A DNA stretch of 64,000 bases from Sphingomonas sp. Root720 (lineage in GTDB: Bacteria > Pseudomonadota > Alphaproteobacteria > Sphingomonadales > Sphingomonadaceae): positions 38,456-102,455 of the forward strand of contig NZ_LMID01000017.1 of NCBI RefSeq assembly GCF_001428605.1. The letters run 5' to 3'. The translations under genes were made by a program, and so were the position numbers. Numbering within the stretch: position 1 is the first letter of the stretch; each line of letters starts with the position of its first letter. Of the stretch, positions 36,196 through 45,182 are shown piece after piece. The notes under the pieces are model-generated. The model was not told where the DNA came from and ran no database searches. It saw only the letters and a program-made list of their open reading frames with translations.

Positions 36196-37026
36196 TTGCG
36201 CGAAGGATATAATCTCAAGACGCTTGGACCTCGGGCCGCCCAGCTGATCGTCGAACTCAACGAGCGCCGTCAGCCGATCTTTTCGCTCGCGGATGTCACC
36301 GAGATCACAGGTCTGAGCCCGTCATCGGCACGTAGCCTCGTTGCGAACACCGAAGCGCGCGGCATCGTCACGCGCCTCAAGCCCGGTCTCTACAATCTGG
36401 TGCCCTTCGAACGGGGCCGCGACACCGAGCATGTGAGCGATCCTTACCTCATCGCAAGAACGCTGGTGGGCGATGCGGACTACTTCATCTCCCACGGCAG
36501 CGCCCTCGAGCTGCACCGCATGGTCACCCAACCGCAGTTGGCCATCATCGTCTCCTGCGCCAAACGGCTGCGCCCGCAGCACATTCACGGGTATGAGTTC
36601 CGCTTCGTCGACGTCAAACTAAAGGATTTCTTCGGCCTGACCGAGATCTGGATCACATCCCAAGAGCAGGTCCGGGTCAGCGATCCCGAGCGGACCATCA
36701 TCGATGGTCTGGACCATCCGCAATATGTCGGTGGCGTCACAGAGGTCGCCAAGGGACTCTGGATGAAGCGCGATACGCTACGGGTCGAGCTGATGATCGA
36801 CTATGCGCTTCGCCTCGGTGTTGGCGCGGTCATCCGCCGCCTCGGCTATCTGCTGGAATTTTACGGGCTGGCCGATGCAGCCGCACTGGAGCCGTTGCGC
36901 GCGCGGCTGACGCCGACCTATCAGCGTCTCGATCCCCTGTTTCCCAATGAGGGCCGGATGCTGGCCCGATGGCGCATCCGACTCAACGTCGAGCCCGACG
37001 AACTCAATATAATCCGGAGCAGTTGA
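36196..37026 (+). CDS. AbiEi-family antitoxin (orphan)
   Basis: Type IV antitoxin of 276 residues: N-terminal winged helix (QPIFSLADVTEITGLSPSSA, RSLVANTEARGIVTRLKPGL) and the AbiEi C-terminal region (DADYFISHGSALELHRMVTQ, RVSDPERTIIDGLDHPQYVG). The TTG at 36196 has GGAGG 6 nt upstream. The stop overlaps the ATG of a destroyed AbiEii toxin gene (TGATG). The antitoxin thus survives without its toxin here; it could still regulate its own promoter or neutralise a related toxin. It is not closely similar to the second AbiEi-like protein at 51.1 kb. Confidence 0.85.
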   Translation: MREGYNLKTLGPRAAQLIVELNERRQPIFSLADVTEITGLSPSSARSLVANTEARGIVTRLKPGLYNLVPFERGRDTEHVSDPYLIARTLVGDADYFISHGSALELHRMVTQPQLAIIVSCAKRLRPQHIHGYEFRFVDVKLKDFFGLTEIWITSQEQVRVSDPERTIIDGLDHPQYVGGVTEVAKGLWMKRDTLRVELMIDYALRLGVGAVIRRLGYLLEFYGLADAAALEPLRARLTPTYQRLDPLFPNEGRMLARWRIRLNVEPDELNIIRSS

Positions 37027-37124
37027 TGATTCCCCAGCGCGATCTCTCCCGGATCGCCATTGATGATAGACTCAAGATAGGATCTTTCGGTCTATGTGCT
37101 CCTCGGTGCCTGAGTGCCGATTGA
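37026..37124 (+). pseudogene. remnant of AbiEii nucleotidyltransferase toxin
   Basis: A short frame starting MIPQRDLSRIAIDDRL and stopping at codon 33. The first ~11 residues match the conserved beginning of AbiEii toxins that pair with this kind of AbiEi, and the start overlaps the antitoxin stop as in intact operons. Similarity ends by about base 37075, which marks the left limit of the inserted defence island. The nucleotidyltransferase motifs are wholly missing. The following ~150 bp to 37276 contain no gene. Confidence 0.6.
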
Positions 37125-37276
37125 AATACTGCCGCTCGTGATGTTTTGAGTGGTCACTGTCGGAACGACGGCGCGATAAGACAATTACGACTGCGGTGGC
37201 AGCAAGCCCATCATTAGGCTAACGTGGGACAAGCGCCTGCCAGCGTAACCAGATTCCGCGACCGGGGGGACGCCTT

Positions 37277-39571
37277 TTGCTCGAACGTATTCAATTGCTG
37301 CGCAATGTCGGGCAATTCGATTCAGTCAACGCGGGCGGTCAAATCCCGCTCTCGACGCTGACCCTGATCTATGGCGAGAACGGGCGGGGCAAGACTACGC
37401 TGTCCTCGATCCTCCGTTCTCTTGGCACCGGCGACGCCGGCTTGGTGCAGGAGCGCCATCGCCTTGGCGCGGCAAACCCGCCCCATGTCGTTCTCGGCTT
37501 CGCCGGCAACGTAACGGTGCAGTTTCAAAATAATGGCTGGTCGGCCACCATGCCGCGTATCGCGATTTTTGACGATGCATTTGTCGCAGCCAACGTCTGC
37601 TCGGGCGTCGAGATAGCGGCAGGCCACCGCCAGAACCTGCATGAGCTGATCCTTGGCGCGCAGGGGGTGGCCCTGAATGCGGAGCTGCAGGGGCATGTCA
37701 CCCGCATCGAGGAGCATAACCGCGCGCTCACCCAGCGGAGCAACGCGATCCCGGCGGCCGCGCGGGGCACTATCAATGTTGACGATTTCTGCGCGCTCGC
37801 CCCCGATCCCGATATCGAGGCAGCGATCGCCGATGCCGAGCGCGCCTTGGCGGCCGCCCGATCGGCTGACGTGATCCGCCAGCAGGCCACGTTCCTTCCC
37901 TTGTCACTGCCCACCTTCGATACCGAGGCGATCAACGCGTTGCTCGCGCGGACGCTGCCCGACCTTGAAGCCGAAGCGGGCGCGCGCGTGCGGGCGCACT
38001 TGCGCAGCCTTGGAAGAGGCGGCGAGGCGTGGGTCGGTGAGGGCATGAGCCGCATCGCCGGCGCGTCCCAGGACCAGGGCCACGATGTTTGCCCGTTCTG
38101 CGCGCAGGATTTGGCCGGATCGGCGTTGATCGGGCACTATCAGGCCTATTTCAGTGAGGCTTACGAGGGCCTGAAAACAACGATCACGCAGACGGGGCAG
38201 GGGATCAACACGGCGCATGCCGGCGAGATACCCGCCGCTTTCGAGCGGGCTGTGCGCATCGCCAGCGACGGGCGCACGTTCTGGAATGCCTTCACCGACA
38301 TTCCGGCGATCGAGGTGGACACGGCTGCAGTGCTGCGAGACTGGATCGCAGCGCGTGATGCGGTGCTTGTCATCTTGCGGGCGAAAGCGGCGGCACCGCT
38401 GGAGGCCATGATCCTTGCGCCGGAAACGATCGCCCTGATTGCCGCTTATGACGTGCGGCGGGATGCCATCGCCGCCCTGTCTGAGGCGCTACAAGCCTGC
38501 AACGCTCCGATCGCCATCGTCAAGGAGCAAGCGGCCAACGCAGATGTGGCGGCACGCACCGGCGACCTGGCGCGCCTGCACGCCGTCCGATCGCGTCACA
38601 GCGACCCGGTCAGCGGCCTTTGCGACGATTACCTGGGCGAGAAGGCCGCCAAGACGGCGACCGAAGGCTTGCGCGCCCAGGCACGCATTGCCCTCGACAA
38701 TTACCGCCAGAACATTTTTCCGGCCTATGAGGCCGCGATCAACAACTACCTCCAGCGATTCAACGCTGGCTTCCGGCTCGGTGCCGTCAATCCGGTGAAC
38801 GCACGCGGCGGCTCGTCCTGCAGCTATAACGTCGTGATTAACAACGTCGCCGTGGCGCTTACGGGCGATGGCGGACCGGCCTTCCGCAATACCTTGAGCG
38901 CGGGCGACCGCAACACGCTCGCCCTCGCGTTTTTCTTCGCGTCGCTCGATCAAGACCCCCAGCTTGCGCAGAAGATTCTTGTGGTCGACGACCCCATGAC
39001 CAGCCTCGACGAACATCGCGCGCTGACCACCGTTCAGGAAATGCGCCGCATGCAGGCGCGCGTCAGCCAGGTCATCGTGCTATCGCACTCGAAACCGTTC
39101 CTGTGCCAGCTATGGGAGGGTGCCGATGCCGCTGCACGTCAGGCAATCACGATCCGGCGCGATGCGATCGGATCGACATTCGCCATCTGGGACGTGAATC
39201 AGGACTGCATCACGGAGCACGACCGGCGCCACGCGCTCGTGGAGGCCTATCTGCAGGCAGCCGATCCGGCGAACGAGCGTAATGTGGCGGCCGCGCTGCG
39301 CCATATTCTCGAAGCCTTCATGCGGGTGGCGTATCCCGCCACGTTCATACCCGGCATGCTGCTCGGGCCGTTCCTCGGGATTTGTCAGCAGCGCGCGGGG
39401 CAGCAGAACCAGATATTGGCCCAGGCTGATATTGACGAGCTGCGCGACCTGCTCGCCCATGCGAACCGCTTCCACCACGACACGAACCCCGCCTACATGA
39501 CGGCGGTGATCAACGATCACGAACTTACTCAATTCAGCGGGCGCGTGCTTGCCTTCGCGCGGCGCGGCTAA
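37277..39571 (+). CDS. AAA_13 (PrrC/RloC-like) ATPase, probable defence protein
   Basis: A 764-residue ABC/SMC-type ATPase. Walker A GENGRGKT (33-40), a single CPFC (272-275) in the middle coiled region resembling a zinc-hook motif, ABC signature LSAGDRN (540-546), Walker B LVVDDPMTSLDE (Asp571-Asp572) and H-loop His604 (VIVLSHSKPF). The C-terminal ~130 residues form a separate helical domain with RDLLAH (Arg723-His728), an R-x4-H arrangement as in HEPN ribonucleases. Architecture resembles RloC and PrrC, anticodon nucleases activated when restriction fails. It is convergent with the restriction-modification operon (4-nt overlap of stops at 39568-39571). Nuclease activity is inference; the ATPase assignment is firm. 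Start at TTG 37277; no strong ribosome site. Confidence 0.8.
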   Translation: MLERIQLLRNVGQFDSVNAGGQIPLSTLTLIYGENGRGKTTLSSILRSLGTGDAGLVQERHRLGAANPPHVVLGFAGNVTVQFQNNGWSATMPRIAIFDDAFVAANVCSGVEIAAGHRQNLHELILGAQGVALNAELQGHVTRIEEHNRALTQRSNAIPAAARGTINVDDFCALAPDPDIEAAIADAERALAAARSADVIRQQATFLPLSLPTFDTEAINALLARTLPDLEAEAGARVRAHLRSLGRGGEAWVGEGMSRIAGASQDQGHDVCPFCAQDLAGSALIGHYQAYFSEAYEGLKTTITQTGQGINTAHAGEIPAAFERAVRIASDGRTFWNAFTDIPAIEVDTAAVLRDWIAARDAVLVILRAKAAAPLEAMILAPETIALIAAYDVRRDAIAALSEALQACNAPIAIVKEQAANADVAARTGDLARLHAVRSRHSDPVSGLCDDYLGEKAAKTATEGLRAQARIALDNYRQNIFPAYEAAINNYLQRFNAGFRLGAVNPVNARGGSSCSYNVVINNVAVALTGDGGPAFRNTLSAGDRNTLALAFFFASLDQDPQLAQKILVVDDPMTSLDEHRALTTVQEMRRMQARVSQVIVLSHSKPFLCQLWEGADAAARQAITIRRDAIGSTFAIWDVNQDCITEHDRRHALVEAYLQAADPANERNVAAALRHILEAFMRVAYPATFIPGMLLGPFLGICQQRAGQQNQILAQADIDELRDLLAHANRFHHDTNPAYMTAVINDHELTQFSGRVLAFARRG

Positions 39572-39849
39572 TCGCCCGCCAGCCTGTAGCGCCGTTCGCC
39601 GCCGACATCTTCCACCGCGATATCGCGGCCGCTGGTGCGGAGGGTCGAAAGGGCGGAATGCACGGTATTGGCTTTCCAGCCAGTCAGATCAACGATTTCC
39701 CTGATGGTTGCGCCGTGATCACGCGCGAGCATGCCGACTAACATCGCCTGCTTGGTTCCGGCGCGCGCCAAGGCGTCAGCCGCCTTCGATTTGCAGCGGC
39801 TTTCCGCTGAAAACGATGAGATTATCCGGCTCGGATGCAAACCACGCAT
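39568..39849 (-). CDS. DUF3489-like small winged-helix protein
   Basis: Up to 93 residues; the conserved part is KQAMLVGMLARDHGATIREI-VDLTGWKANTVHSALSTLR, a winged helix-turn-helix, ending GGERRYRLAGD. The only ATG (39849) lies inside the endonuclease gene, giving a 74-nt overlap; a later TTG start is possible. Being last in the restriction-modification operon, it may be a regulator of it (inference). Confidence 0.65.
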   Translation of the reverse strand: MRGLHPSRIISSFSAESRCKSKAADALARAGTKQAMLVGMLARDHGATIREIVDLTGWKANTVHSALSTLRTSGRDIAVEDVGGERRYRLAGD

Positions 39850-40840
39850 AGCTGCCCCAGGCCAAGCCGCTCACCGTTTTGCGGAAAGGCTGGCCGCCGC
39901 GATCGAGGTAGGCGGTCACGAAAGCAACATGCTCGGAAGGGAAGCCGGCACCTTCGGATATCTGCAACAGTGCCGACTTACGGGCATCGTTGACCGGGCC
40001 ATCCGTGTGAACGACCTCCACGAAAATCAGCAGCGGGTGCGCAGGCCCGAGATCGACAAGCACGATATCGGGCAGGCTCTTGTCAGCAGGGATGGTCAGG
40101 CCGATCGACTTGGCCAGATCGTCATCGCGCGCGACAACCTTGTTGCCGCTTTCGCTCAACGAGATCACGCCGGGCTGTTGCAGAAACTTCGAGGCAAAAA
40201 CCTCGATTACGGCCTTTGAAATGTCGGTGCTCGCACCCGGAATCATGCGGCGCGTTTCCCCATTGGGGAACGTCACCAGCTCATACTCGCCGCCGCCGGC
40301 CGCGCCCTTGCGGACGATAGCGAGGCGGGCGAGCGCGCCTTTGTTCAGATGTTTTTCCCGCCATGCCGTTGCCTTGGCGTGGAATGTCGCTTCGTCGAGG
40401 TCTGGCGCGAGAAGGTCGGCAAACTCTGCCTGCAGAGCGTAACGGCCGGCCGGCGACGTTGTGGCAAGGCCCGCGCGTTCAATCACCGCGCCGTTCTGGA
40501 TCAGCGCATAGCGGATTGTGTCGTCGCGGATGGATTCTCGCGTATTGCCGGCATACCAGCGACCGGGCACGTCGGCCTTACTCGGTTTGACCGATAGTTT
40601 CGTCCAGGCATCACGGGCGGCGTCATCGGTCTTTGCCGCCTGACTGTCCGTCATGCGCGTGACCTGATCGGGCCGCAGCCAAAGATCGGCACCTTCGACT
40701 GCGCCCGTATAGAGCATGACAAAAATGGTCTTGGCCGAAATCTCCCAAACCAGACGCTCACGGTTCGCTGAACCGTCAGGGAAGATAACCGGCAGTCGCC
40801 CGTGTATCTCATTCCAAGTTGCGAGGGCTGGCAGCATCAT
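39776..40840 (-). CDS. BsuBI/PstI-type type II restriction endonuclease
   Basis: A 354-residue protein whose C-terminal half matches the BsuBI/PstI restriction endonuclease domain: PDIVLVDLGPAHPLLIFVEV with Asp258 and Glu275 as the PD...E catalytic pair, followed by VHTDGPVNDARKSALLQI. The N-terminal half is helical DNA-binding (RLVWEISAKTIFVMLYTGAV). The family recognises CTGCAG; whether this enzyme does is untested. The ATG overlaps the methyltransferase stop by 4 nt, so both are made from one message, methyltransferase first. Confidence 0.85.
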   Translation of the reverse strand: MMLPALATWNEIHGRLPVIFPDGSANRERLVWEISAKTIFVMLYTGAVEGADLWLRPDQVTRMTDSQAAKTDDAARDAWTKLSVKPSKADVPGRWYAGNTRESIRDDTIRYALIQNGAVIERAGLATTSPAGRYALQAEFADLLAPDLDEATFHAKATAWREKHLNKGALARLAIVRKGAAGGGEYELVTFPNGETRRMIPGASTDISKAVIEVFASKFLQQPGVISLSESGNKVVARDDDLAKSIGLTIPADKSLPDIVLVDLGPAHPLLIFVEVVHTDGPVNDARKSALLQISEGAGFPSEHVAFVTAYLDRGGQPFRKTVSGLAWGSYAWFASEPDNLIVFSGKPLQIEGG

Positions 40841-42627
40841 GCCTTCACCCCGTAAAGTGCGCGCAGACTCTTTTCGATAGCGACGCGCGACGCGCCCTTG
40901 GCGACCAGCTTCTCGATCGCGGCCATCGCCGAGGCGGGCGGCAGGGGAATGGATTCCAGCTCGAAAGCCGACACCGCGACGCTGCCACTGATGCAGCGAA
41001 AAACCTGATCAACGATATCGCTGTTGAGGACAGCCGCGACGGCTGCAGGCGAGACTTTCGCCGCGCCGATCGTCCGCACCATGTTCAGATGGTTTTCGAC
41101 CACCACCCCACCGTGCGCGTCGATGAACTCCTGCGACAATTCCGCTGCGATCAGGCGGCGGTCCTGTTCTTTGGCCGTCGTGCGCTGCACGAGAACGCAG
41201 CTGCGATCCACGACCAGCCAGCCATCGCCGGCTTCCGGCTTGAAATAGGGCGCGTGATTGCGCTTGTCGGCGCGGAAGATAAAGCGGCCGTCAGCCGTTA
41301 CGGCTTCCGCCCAGATCAGCGGATGCAGACCGCGACCCGCTCGCGTGCGCATCTGCGGCTTGAACCTGTTCCACACCAACGGCCCGGTCGAGACGCCATA
41401 GCCCCAATCGGCTAAGCGCGCCGCCATACCTTCGGCGGCTTTGATCAGGCCGATGTGAGCCGGTTCGCGCGGAGCCAGCCACGGTGCAGATGCGTCAGCT
41501 GGCAAGCCGACCTTGCCGTTTTTGGTTAAGCGCGCTTCGCGCTCGTTATCGACGTTGAGATAGTGAACTTGGAAACGCTGGCGGGTGCCGCCCTTGCGGT
41601 AGAGCGCGAGCAGGGTTTCCTGCAGAACGTCCTCAAATACGCCGCGCCGCGCATGGACGAAGTCGATCGCCACGGGTGGTGCTTCATCGGCAAGGAGCTT
41701 GCGGAGGGCCGCATAATACTGCCCGCCGAGCATGCTTGTCGGCGTGAGGTAAGCAATAACGCCGCCCGGACGTGTCCACCGGAGAGCTATATCCGTGAAC
41801 ACCCCATAGAGGTTGGCGTGGCCATAGAGGCTGCGGGCAAAGCGCGCCCGCTGGGAAGCCGTCAGGGCCACGCGACCATAAGGCGGATTGCCGATCACAA
41901 GATCGTAAAGCGCTGCGGGCGTTTCTTCGAGCGTATCGCAGACCTTCACGAACACCGGCACGTCGCGGCCGCTTGCTGTGCGAAGGTCGGACAGGAAGAT
42001 CTCAAGGGCGGCCTGCGAAAGCGAAGCGGCGTGGGGATCTAGCTCAAAACCCGAAAGCCTGTTTCCGAGCTGGGCAAGGATAAACGCGGGTTCGCTGCCA
42101 TCGAGCGCGCGCCGCATGCGTGCGGCGGCTTCGAGAAGGAAGGCACCGCCGCCACTGGCAGGATCGAGCACGCGCGCCGTTGACCAATCCACGCCGCCTT
42201 CGCTCGCAAGATCGAGCAAGCGCTGCGTTAATGCTGGCGGCGTGTAGAATGCGCCAAGGGCGCTCCGTTCCTTGCCCGGCAGGAGTGTCGTGTAGAGGCT
42301 CGTCAAGAAGTGACAGCCTTCTAGGACCGGCAGGGCTGCAGCTTCACGGCCGATCGAGGCCGCCAGCTGGCGCGCCATTGCATCGAGCTTGCCGCGCGGG
42401 ATGATGAAGGGGGCGCTCAGCGCCAAATCTGGCACGACCACGCCCGCGAAGGCTTCGATCGCGCCACGCGCGAAAAGCGCGGCCTGACTCGTGCGCCGGC
42501 TTTCAGGGACAGTTTCAGACCAGGCCCGCGCGACGAAACGGGCACGCGCCAGCTCAATGCGCCGGGCTTCGAAATCGATATGCGCCGATAGCGCAATCGG
42601 CTTTTTCAGGCGGATAGATGCTTTCAT
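40837..42627 (-). CDS. DNA adenine-N6 methyltransferase of the restriction-modification system
   Basis: A 596-residue amino-methyltransferase: LGAFYTP (124-130), SAM-binding motif I VLDPASGGGAF (153-163), catalytic motif IV NPPY (247-250), and a large C-terminal target-recognition part (ISGSVAVSAFELESIPLPPA near the end). It protects host DNA from the endonuclease encoded next. The layout resembles the Eco57I-type and M.PstI/M.BsuBI enzymes, though somewhat longer than the latter. The start overlaps the resolvase stop by 4 nt, so three genes are coupled. Confidence 0.88.
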   Translation of the reverse strand: MKASIRLKKPIALSAHIDFEARRIELARARFVARAWSETVPESRRTSQAALFARGAIEAFAGVVVPDLALSAPFIIPRGKLDAMARQLAASIGREAAALPVLEGCHFLTSLYTTLLPGKERSALGAFYTPPALTQRLLDLASEGGVDWSTARVLDPASGGGAFLLEAAARMRRALDGSEPAFILAQLGNRLSGFELDPHAASLSQAALEIFLSDLRTASGRDVPVFVKVCDTLEETPAALYDLVIGNPPYGRVALTASQRARFARSLYGHANLYGVFTDIALRWTRPGGVIAYLTPTSMLGGQYYAALRKLLADEAPPVAIDFVHARRGVFEDVLQETLLALYRKGGTRQRFQVHYLNVDNEREARLTKNGKVGLPADASAPWLAPREPAHIGLIKAAEGMAARLADWGYGVSTGPLVWNRFKPQMRTRAGRGLHPLIWAEAVTADGRFIFRADKRNHAPYFKPEAGDGWLVVDRSCVLVQRTTAKEQDRRLIAAELSQEFIDAHGGVVVENHLNMVRTIGAAKVSPAAVAAVLNSDIVDQVFRCISGSVAVSAFELESIPLPPASAMAAIEKLVAKGASRVAIEKSLRALYGVKA

Positions 42628-43187
42628 GCGGCTTTGCTCTTGTTGGCATCCAGGGCGCGATAAAGGGTCGATCGGCCGACCTGCATCGTGCGGGCAATGT
42701 CGGTCGGTCGCTCGCCGGCTTCGAGCAAAGCCCGCGCATGGCGTATTTGTTCGGCAGACATGGCGCGCTTGCGGCCGATGCGGACACCGCGCATGCGCGC
42801 AGCTGCAAGGCCTGCCTTGGTGCGCTCGCCGATCAGAGCGCGCTCAAATTCTGCCAGGGCGCCCATCAGTTGGAAAACAAGGCGGCCGCCTGCAGTCGTC
42901 GTGTCGATGTTCTCTGAGAGCGACTGGAATCCGCAACCCTTGGTGCCCAGCTCCTGAATGACTTCGATCAGGTGCGGCAACGATCGGCCGAGGCGATCGA
43001 GTTTCCACACCACCAGCACATCGCCATCGCCGCATTTCGCCAGCACATCGTCAAGGCCTGGCCGCTTTGTGGATGCGCCTGATATCTGATCTTCAAACAG
43101 CCGATCGCAGCCGGCGGCGTTCAACGCGCGCCGCTGCAGATCGAGGTTCTGATCCTCCGTAGATACCCTGGCATAGCCCCATTTCAT
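42624..43187 (-). CDS. serine resolvase/invertase heading the restriction-modification operon
   Basis: A 187-residue serine recombinase: catalytic Ser9 in KWGYARVSTEDQNLDLQRRA, VLVVWKLDRLGRSLPHLIEV, ALAEFERALIGERTKAGLAA and C-terminal helix-turn-helix (ERPTDIARTMQVGRSTLYRA). Intact. Translation is coupled to the methyltransferase (ATGA). It is clearly different from the Tn3 resolvase at 13.2 kb. It may move or invert the island, resolve plasmid multimers, or, through its helix-turn-helix, regulate the operon by binding the repeats just upstream. Confidence 0.88.
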   Translation of the reverse strand: MKWGYARVSTEDQNLDLQRRALNAAGCDRLFEDQISGASTKRPGLDDVLAKCGDGDVLVVWKLDRLGRSLPHLIEVIQELGTKGCGFQSLSENIDTTTAGGRLVFQLMGALAEFERALIGERTKAGLAAARMRGVRIGRKRAMSAEQIRHARALLEAGERPTDIARTMQVGRSTLYRALDANKSKAA

Positions 43188-43194
43188 GCCGCCA

Positions 43195-43277
43195 TTTTGG
43201 GACAGAGTTTTGGGACGCGCAAGCATTTGTTTTTGCTATGTTCGCGAAAGTGTCCCTTAAACGGAGGATTCTGGGAC
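43195..43277. promoter_or_regulatory. four GGGAC repeats upstream of the resolvase/R-M operon
   Basis: TTTTGGGAC at 43195-43203 and 43208-43216, its inverted form GTCCCTTAA at 43252-43260, and TTCTGGGAC at 43269-43277. The first lies 8 bp before the resolvase start. The arrangement (two direct, one inverted, one direct) suits a resolvase crossover site or an operator. The remaining sequence to 43448 (relaxase stop) shows no gene I can support. Confidence 0.5.
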
Positions 43278-43448
43278 GCTCACCTTCTGCCTTTCACCAG
43301 TATTTTTCGCAAGATACATTATGGAACCGGGCGGTTCTCGCTGCCTTCCGACATTGGAAAGCCTGGATATTGGCCGAAGTCGTACTGCGGGTTAACCGCG
43401 GTCCCATAGGTGTTCGAGATTCCCGCCTGCTTGGCTGCTTTGCACACT

Positions 43449-44582
43449 TTAGCGCTCGCGATCATCGGGCTTAAGTTGACCTCGATCGATGATGGATCGT
43501 TGTACCGCAGCGCTGTCTTTGTCTCGCCCGTCGCGGTCTGCAACCTCGCTCCGATCGGCGATCATGATCTCCCGCGCCCGCTCCAATCGCCGCGACACCG
43601 CCGCCGGCATATCGGCGACGAACCCTGCGATATCCTCGGCCAGCGCGCGATCCTCGGCCTTCCCGGTTGCCGCCAGCGCGGCCGCAGCATCTGCGTAAGC
43701 CCCCCGGATCTGCTTTTGGCGGCCGAGCGCCAGCACGTCCTCCACCCGACGCTCCGGGTTCTTCGACCGTGCGAACGCCTGCGCGCGCTCCTCAATCAGC
43801 CGGTTAAGATCCAAGTCCCTCCCCTGCCCTGCTGTCCGCGCCTCCAGATGGTGCGCCGGCGACCGCACCCGCTTCTGGACATGGCCGCGCGCGCGCCGCG
43901 GCGTCGCTTCGGCGGCGACACCGCGCTGGCGCAATTCATGGGCGAAGCTTTCGCGCCAATGATGAAGGTCTGCCTTGCGCGGATTGAACCGCGCCCCGTC
44001 CGCACCTTGGGTCGCGACGGTCAGATGGACATGGGGGTGAGCGGTGTCGGTGTGGAGCGCCACCATATAGCTGAACTGCCCTTCGAACTCGGCGCGCGCG
44101 AACGCCTGGACGGCATCATGGATCGTTGCGGCATCGGTCGTACCGCCGGGCATCGACAACACCATCGACATCGAGGTCGGTCGCTCCTTGCCATAAGCAT
44201 TCATCGCCTGATCGAGCATGTCCCAATCGGCCGCGATCGCCTTCAGGCGCTTTTCGTCGGTGACGATCTCGCCTTCGCTGCTCCGAACCTCGAGCTTCCC
44301 GTGCCGCGATATATACCCAAAATGTTCGGCGAGGTGCCTGGCCCCACGCTGCTTGCCCGAGATCTTGACCATGACCTCGGGCGCCTTGCGCACGATCCGC
44401 TCAAGCTTGGCGCGCGCCTCGGCCGGCGACAACATCGGCGCAGCGGCGCTCCCGCCCCTCCCCTTGCCGCCCGAGCGGATCCGCAGCGTCGCCCCGCGCA
44501 GGCTGCGCTTGCCTCCGGTCGGCGGTCGCCAGGCTTCCATCAGACTGGGGAGCGGCAGGACGCCGTCATCATCCTCAGTCAT
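43449..44582 (-). CDS. MOBP-type relaxase (VirD2/TraI-like)
   Basis: A 377-residue nicking enzyme. The three-His metal motif is clear, ALHTDTAHPHVHLTVA (His177, His184, His186), with an upstream candidate catalytic tyrosine at Tyr90 (AEHFGYISRHGKLEV). The C-terminal third is helical and charged. It would nick oriT and lead the strand through the channel. It overlaps the accessory gene by 8 nt. It is short, with no helicase or LPD7 region; the separate LPD7-like protein at 35.0-35.9 kb may complement it. Confidence 0.87.
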   Translation of the reverse strand: MTEDDDGVLPLPSLMEAWRPPTGGKRSLRGATLRIRSGGKGRGGSAAAPMLSPAEARAKLERIVRKAPEVMVKISGKQRGARHLAEHFGYISRHGKLEVRSSEGEIVTDEKRLKAIAADWDMLDQAMNAYGKERPTSMSMVLSMPGGTTDAATIHDAVQAFARAEFEGQFSYMVALHTDTAHPHVHLTVATQGADGARFNPRKADLHHWRESFAHELRQRGVAAEATPRRARGHVQKRVRSPAHHLEARTAGQGRDLDLNRLIEERAQAFARSKNPERRVEDVLALGRQKQIRGAYADAAAALAATGKAEDRALAEDIAGFVADMPAAVSRRLERAREIMIADRSEVADRDGRDKDSAAVQRSIIDRGQLKPDDRER

Positions 44583-45111
44583 CGGGCGTATCCCAATAGC
44601 TCAGGTCACCTTTGAGCGCGCGGCCAAGCGCGCGCAGCTGGTCGGCCACCTCGTCACGGAAGGAAGCGACCCGCGCGGCCTCGCGCGCCAGGTCGAGACG
44701 GGAATCCACCATGGTCGCGGCATGAAGGGCATGGACCGCTTGGTTGAGATTGATGCCAATCCGGTTGAGCTCGCGCCAGGACTGCGCGATCTGCACCCGG
44801 TCGGCGCGCGGCGGAAGCGGATGGGTATGAAGCCGCCGACGCAACAGCATGACGAGCCATTCGGTGCGTTTTAGCCCGCGCGCATCGGCGGCCGCATCGA
44901 GCCGCTCAATATCCTCGCGCAACAGCCGAAGCTGCAGCCGGTCAGTCGTGCGGGTCCGAGGCGAAGCCGTCTCACTCGACCTGTCCCCGGCGTCCTCAAG
45001 CGCACCGTCGATCAGCTTGCGCAGGAGCGCTGAGCGACCACCGGCGGCAGTCGCCCTAGCATCGAAGCGCGCCGCGAGATCATCGGGCAGACGGAGGCCA
45101 AAAAACGCCAC
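44575..45111 (-). CDS. relaxosome accessory protein (MobC-like, ribbon-helix-helix)
   Basis: A 178-residue protein. The N-terminus (MAFFGLRLPDDLAARFDARA) reads as a ribbon-helix-helix, and the C-terminal part (SWRELNRIGINLNQAVHALH) is the MobC-type region that helps relaxase bind oriT. Lies directly upstream of the relaxase, with an 8-nt overlap. The oriT is likely in the 300-bp gap just upstream (45112-45412). Confidence 0.75.
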   Translation of the reverse strand: MAFFGLRLPDDLAARFDARATAAGGRSALLRKLIDGALEDAGDRSSETASPRTRTTDRLQLRLLREDIERLDAAADARGLKRTEWLVMLLRRRLHTHPLPPRADRVQIAQSWRELNRIGINLNQAVHALHAATMVDSRLDLAREAARVASFRDEVADQLRALGRALKGDLSYWDTPDD

Positions 45112-45182
45112 ACCCCATTGCTATTGTTTAACAATGACGGCGCCAAGCCTATCCGGCCCTCACCTAAAACCACTCGTCTTAT

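Noticed and set aside
43319..43543. Minus-strand frame of 74 codons between relaxase and resolvase
   Set aside because: It starts inside the relaxase gene in another frame, has no ribosome site and no recognisable similarity.
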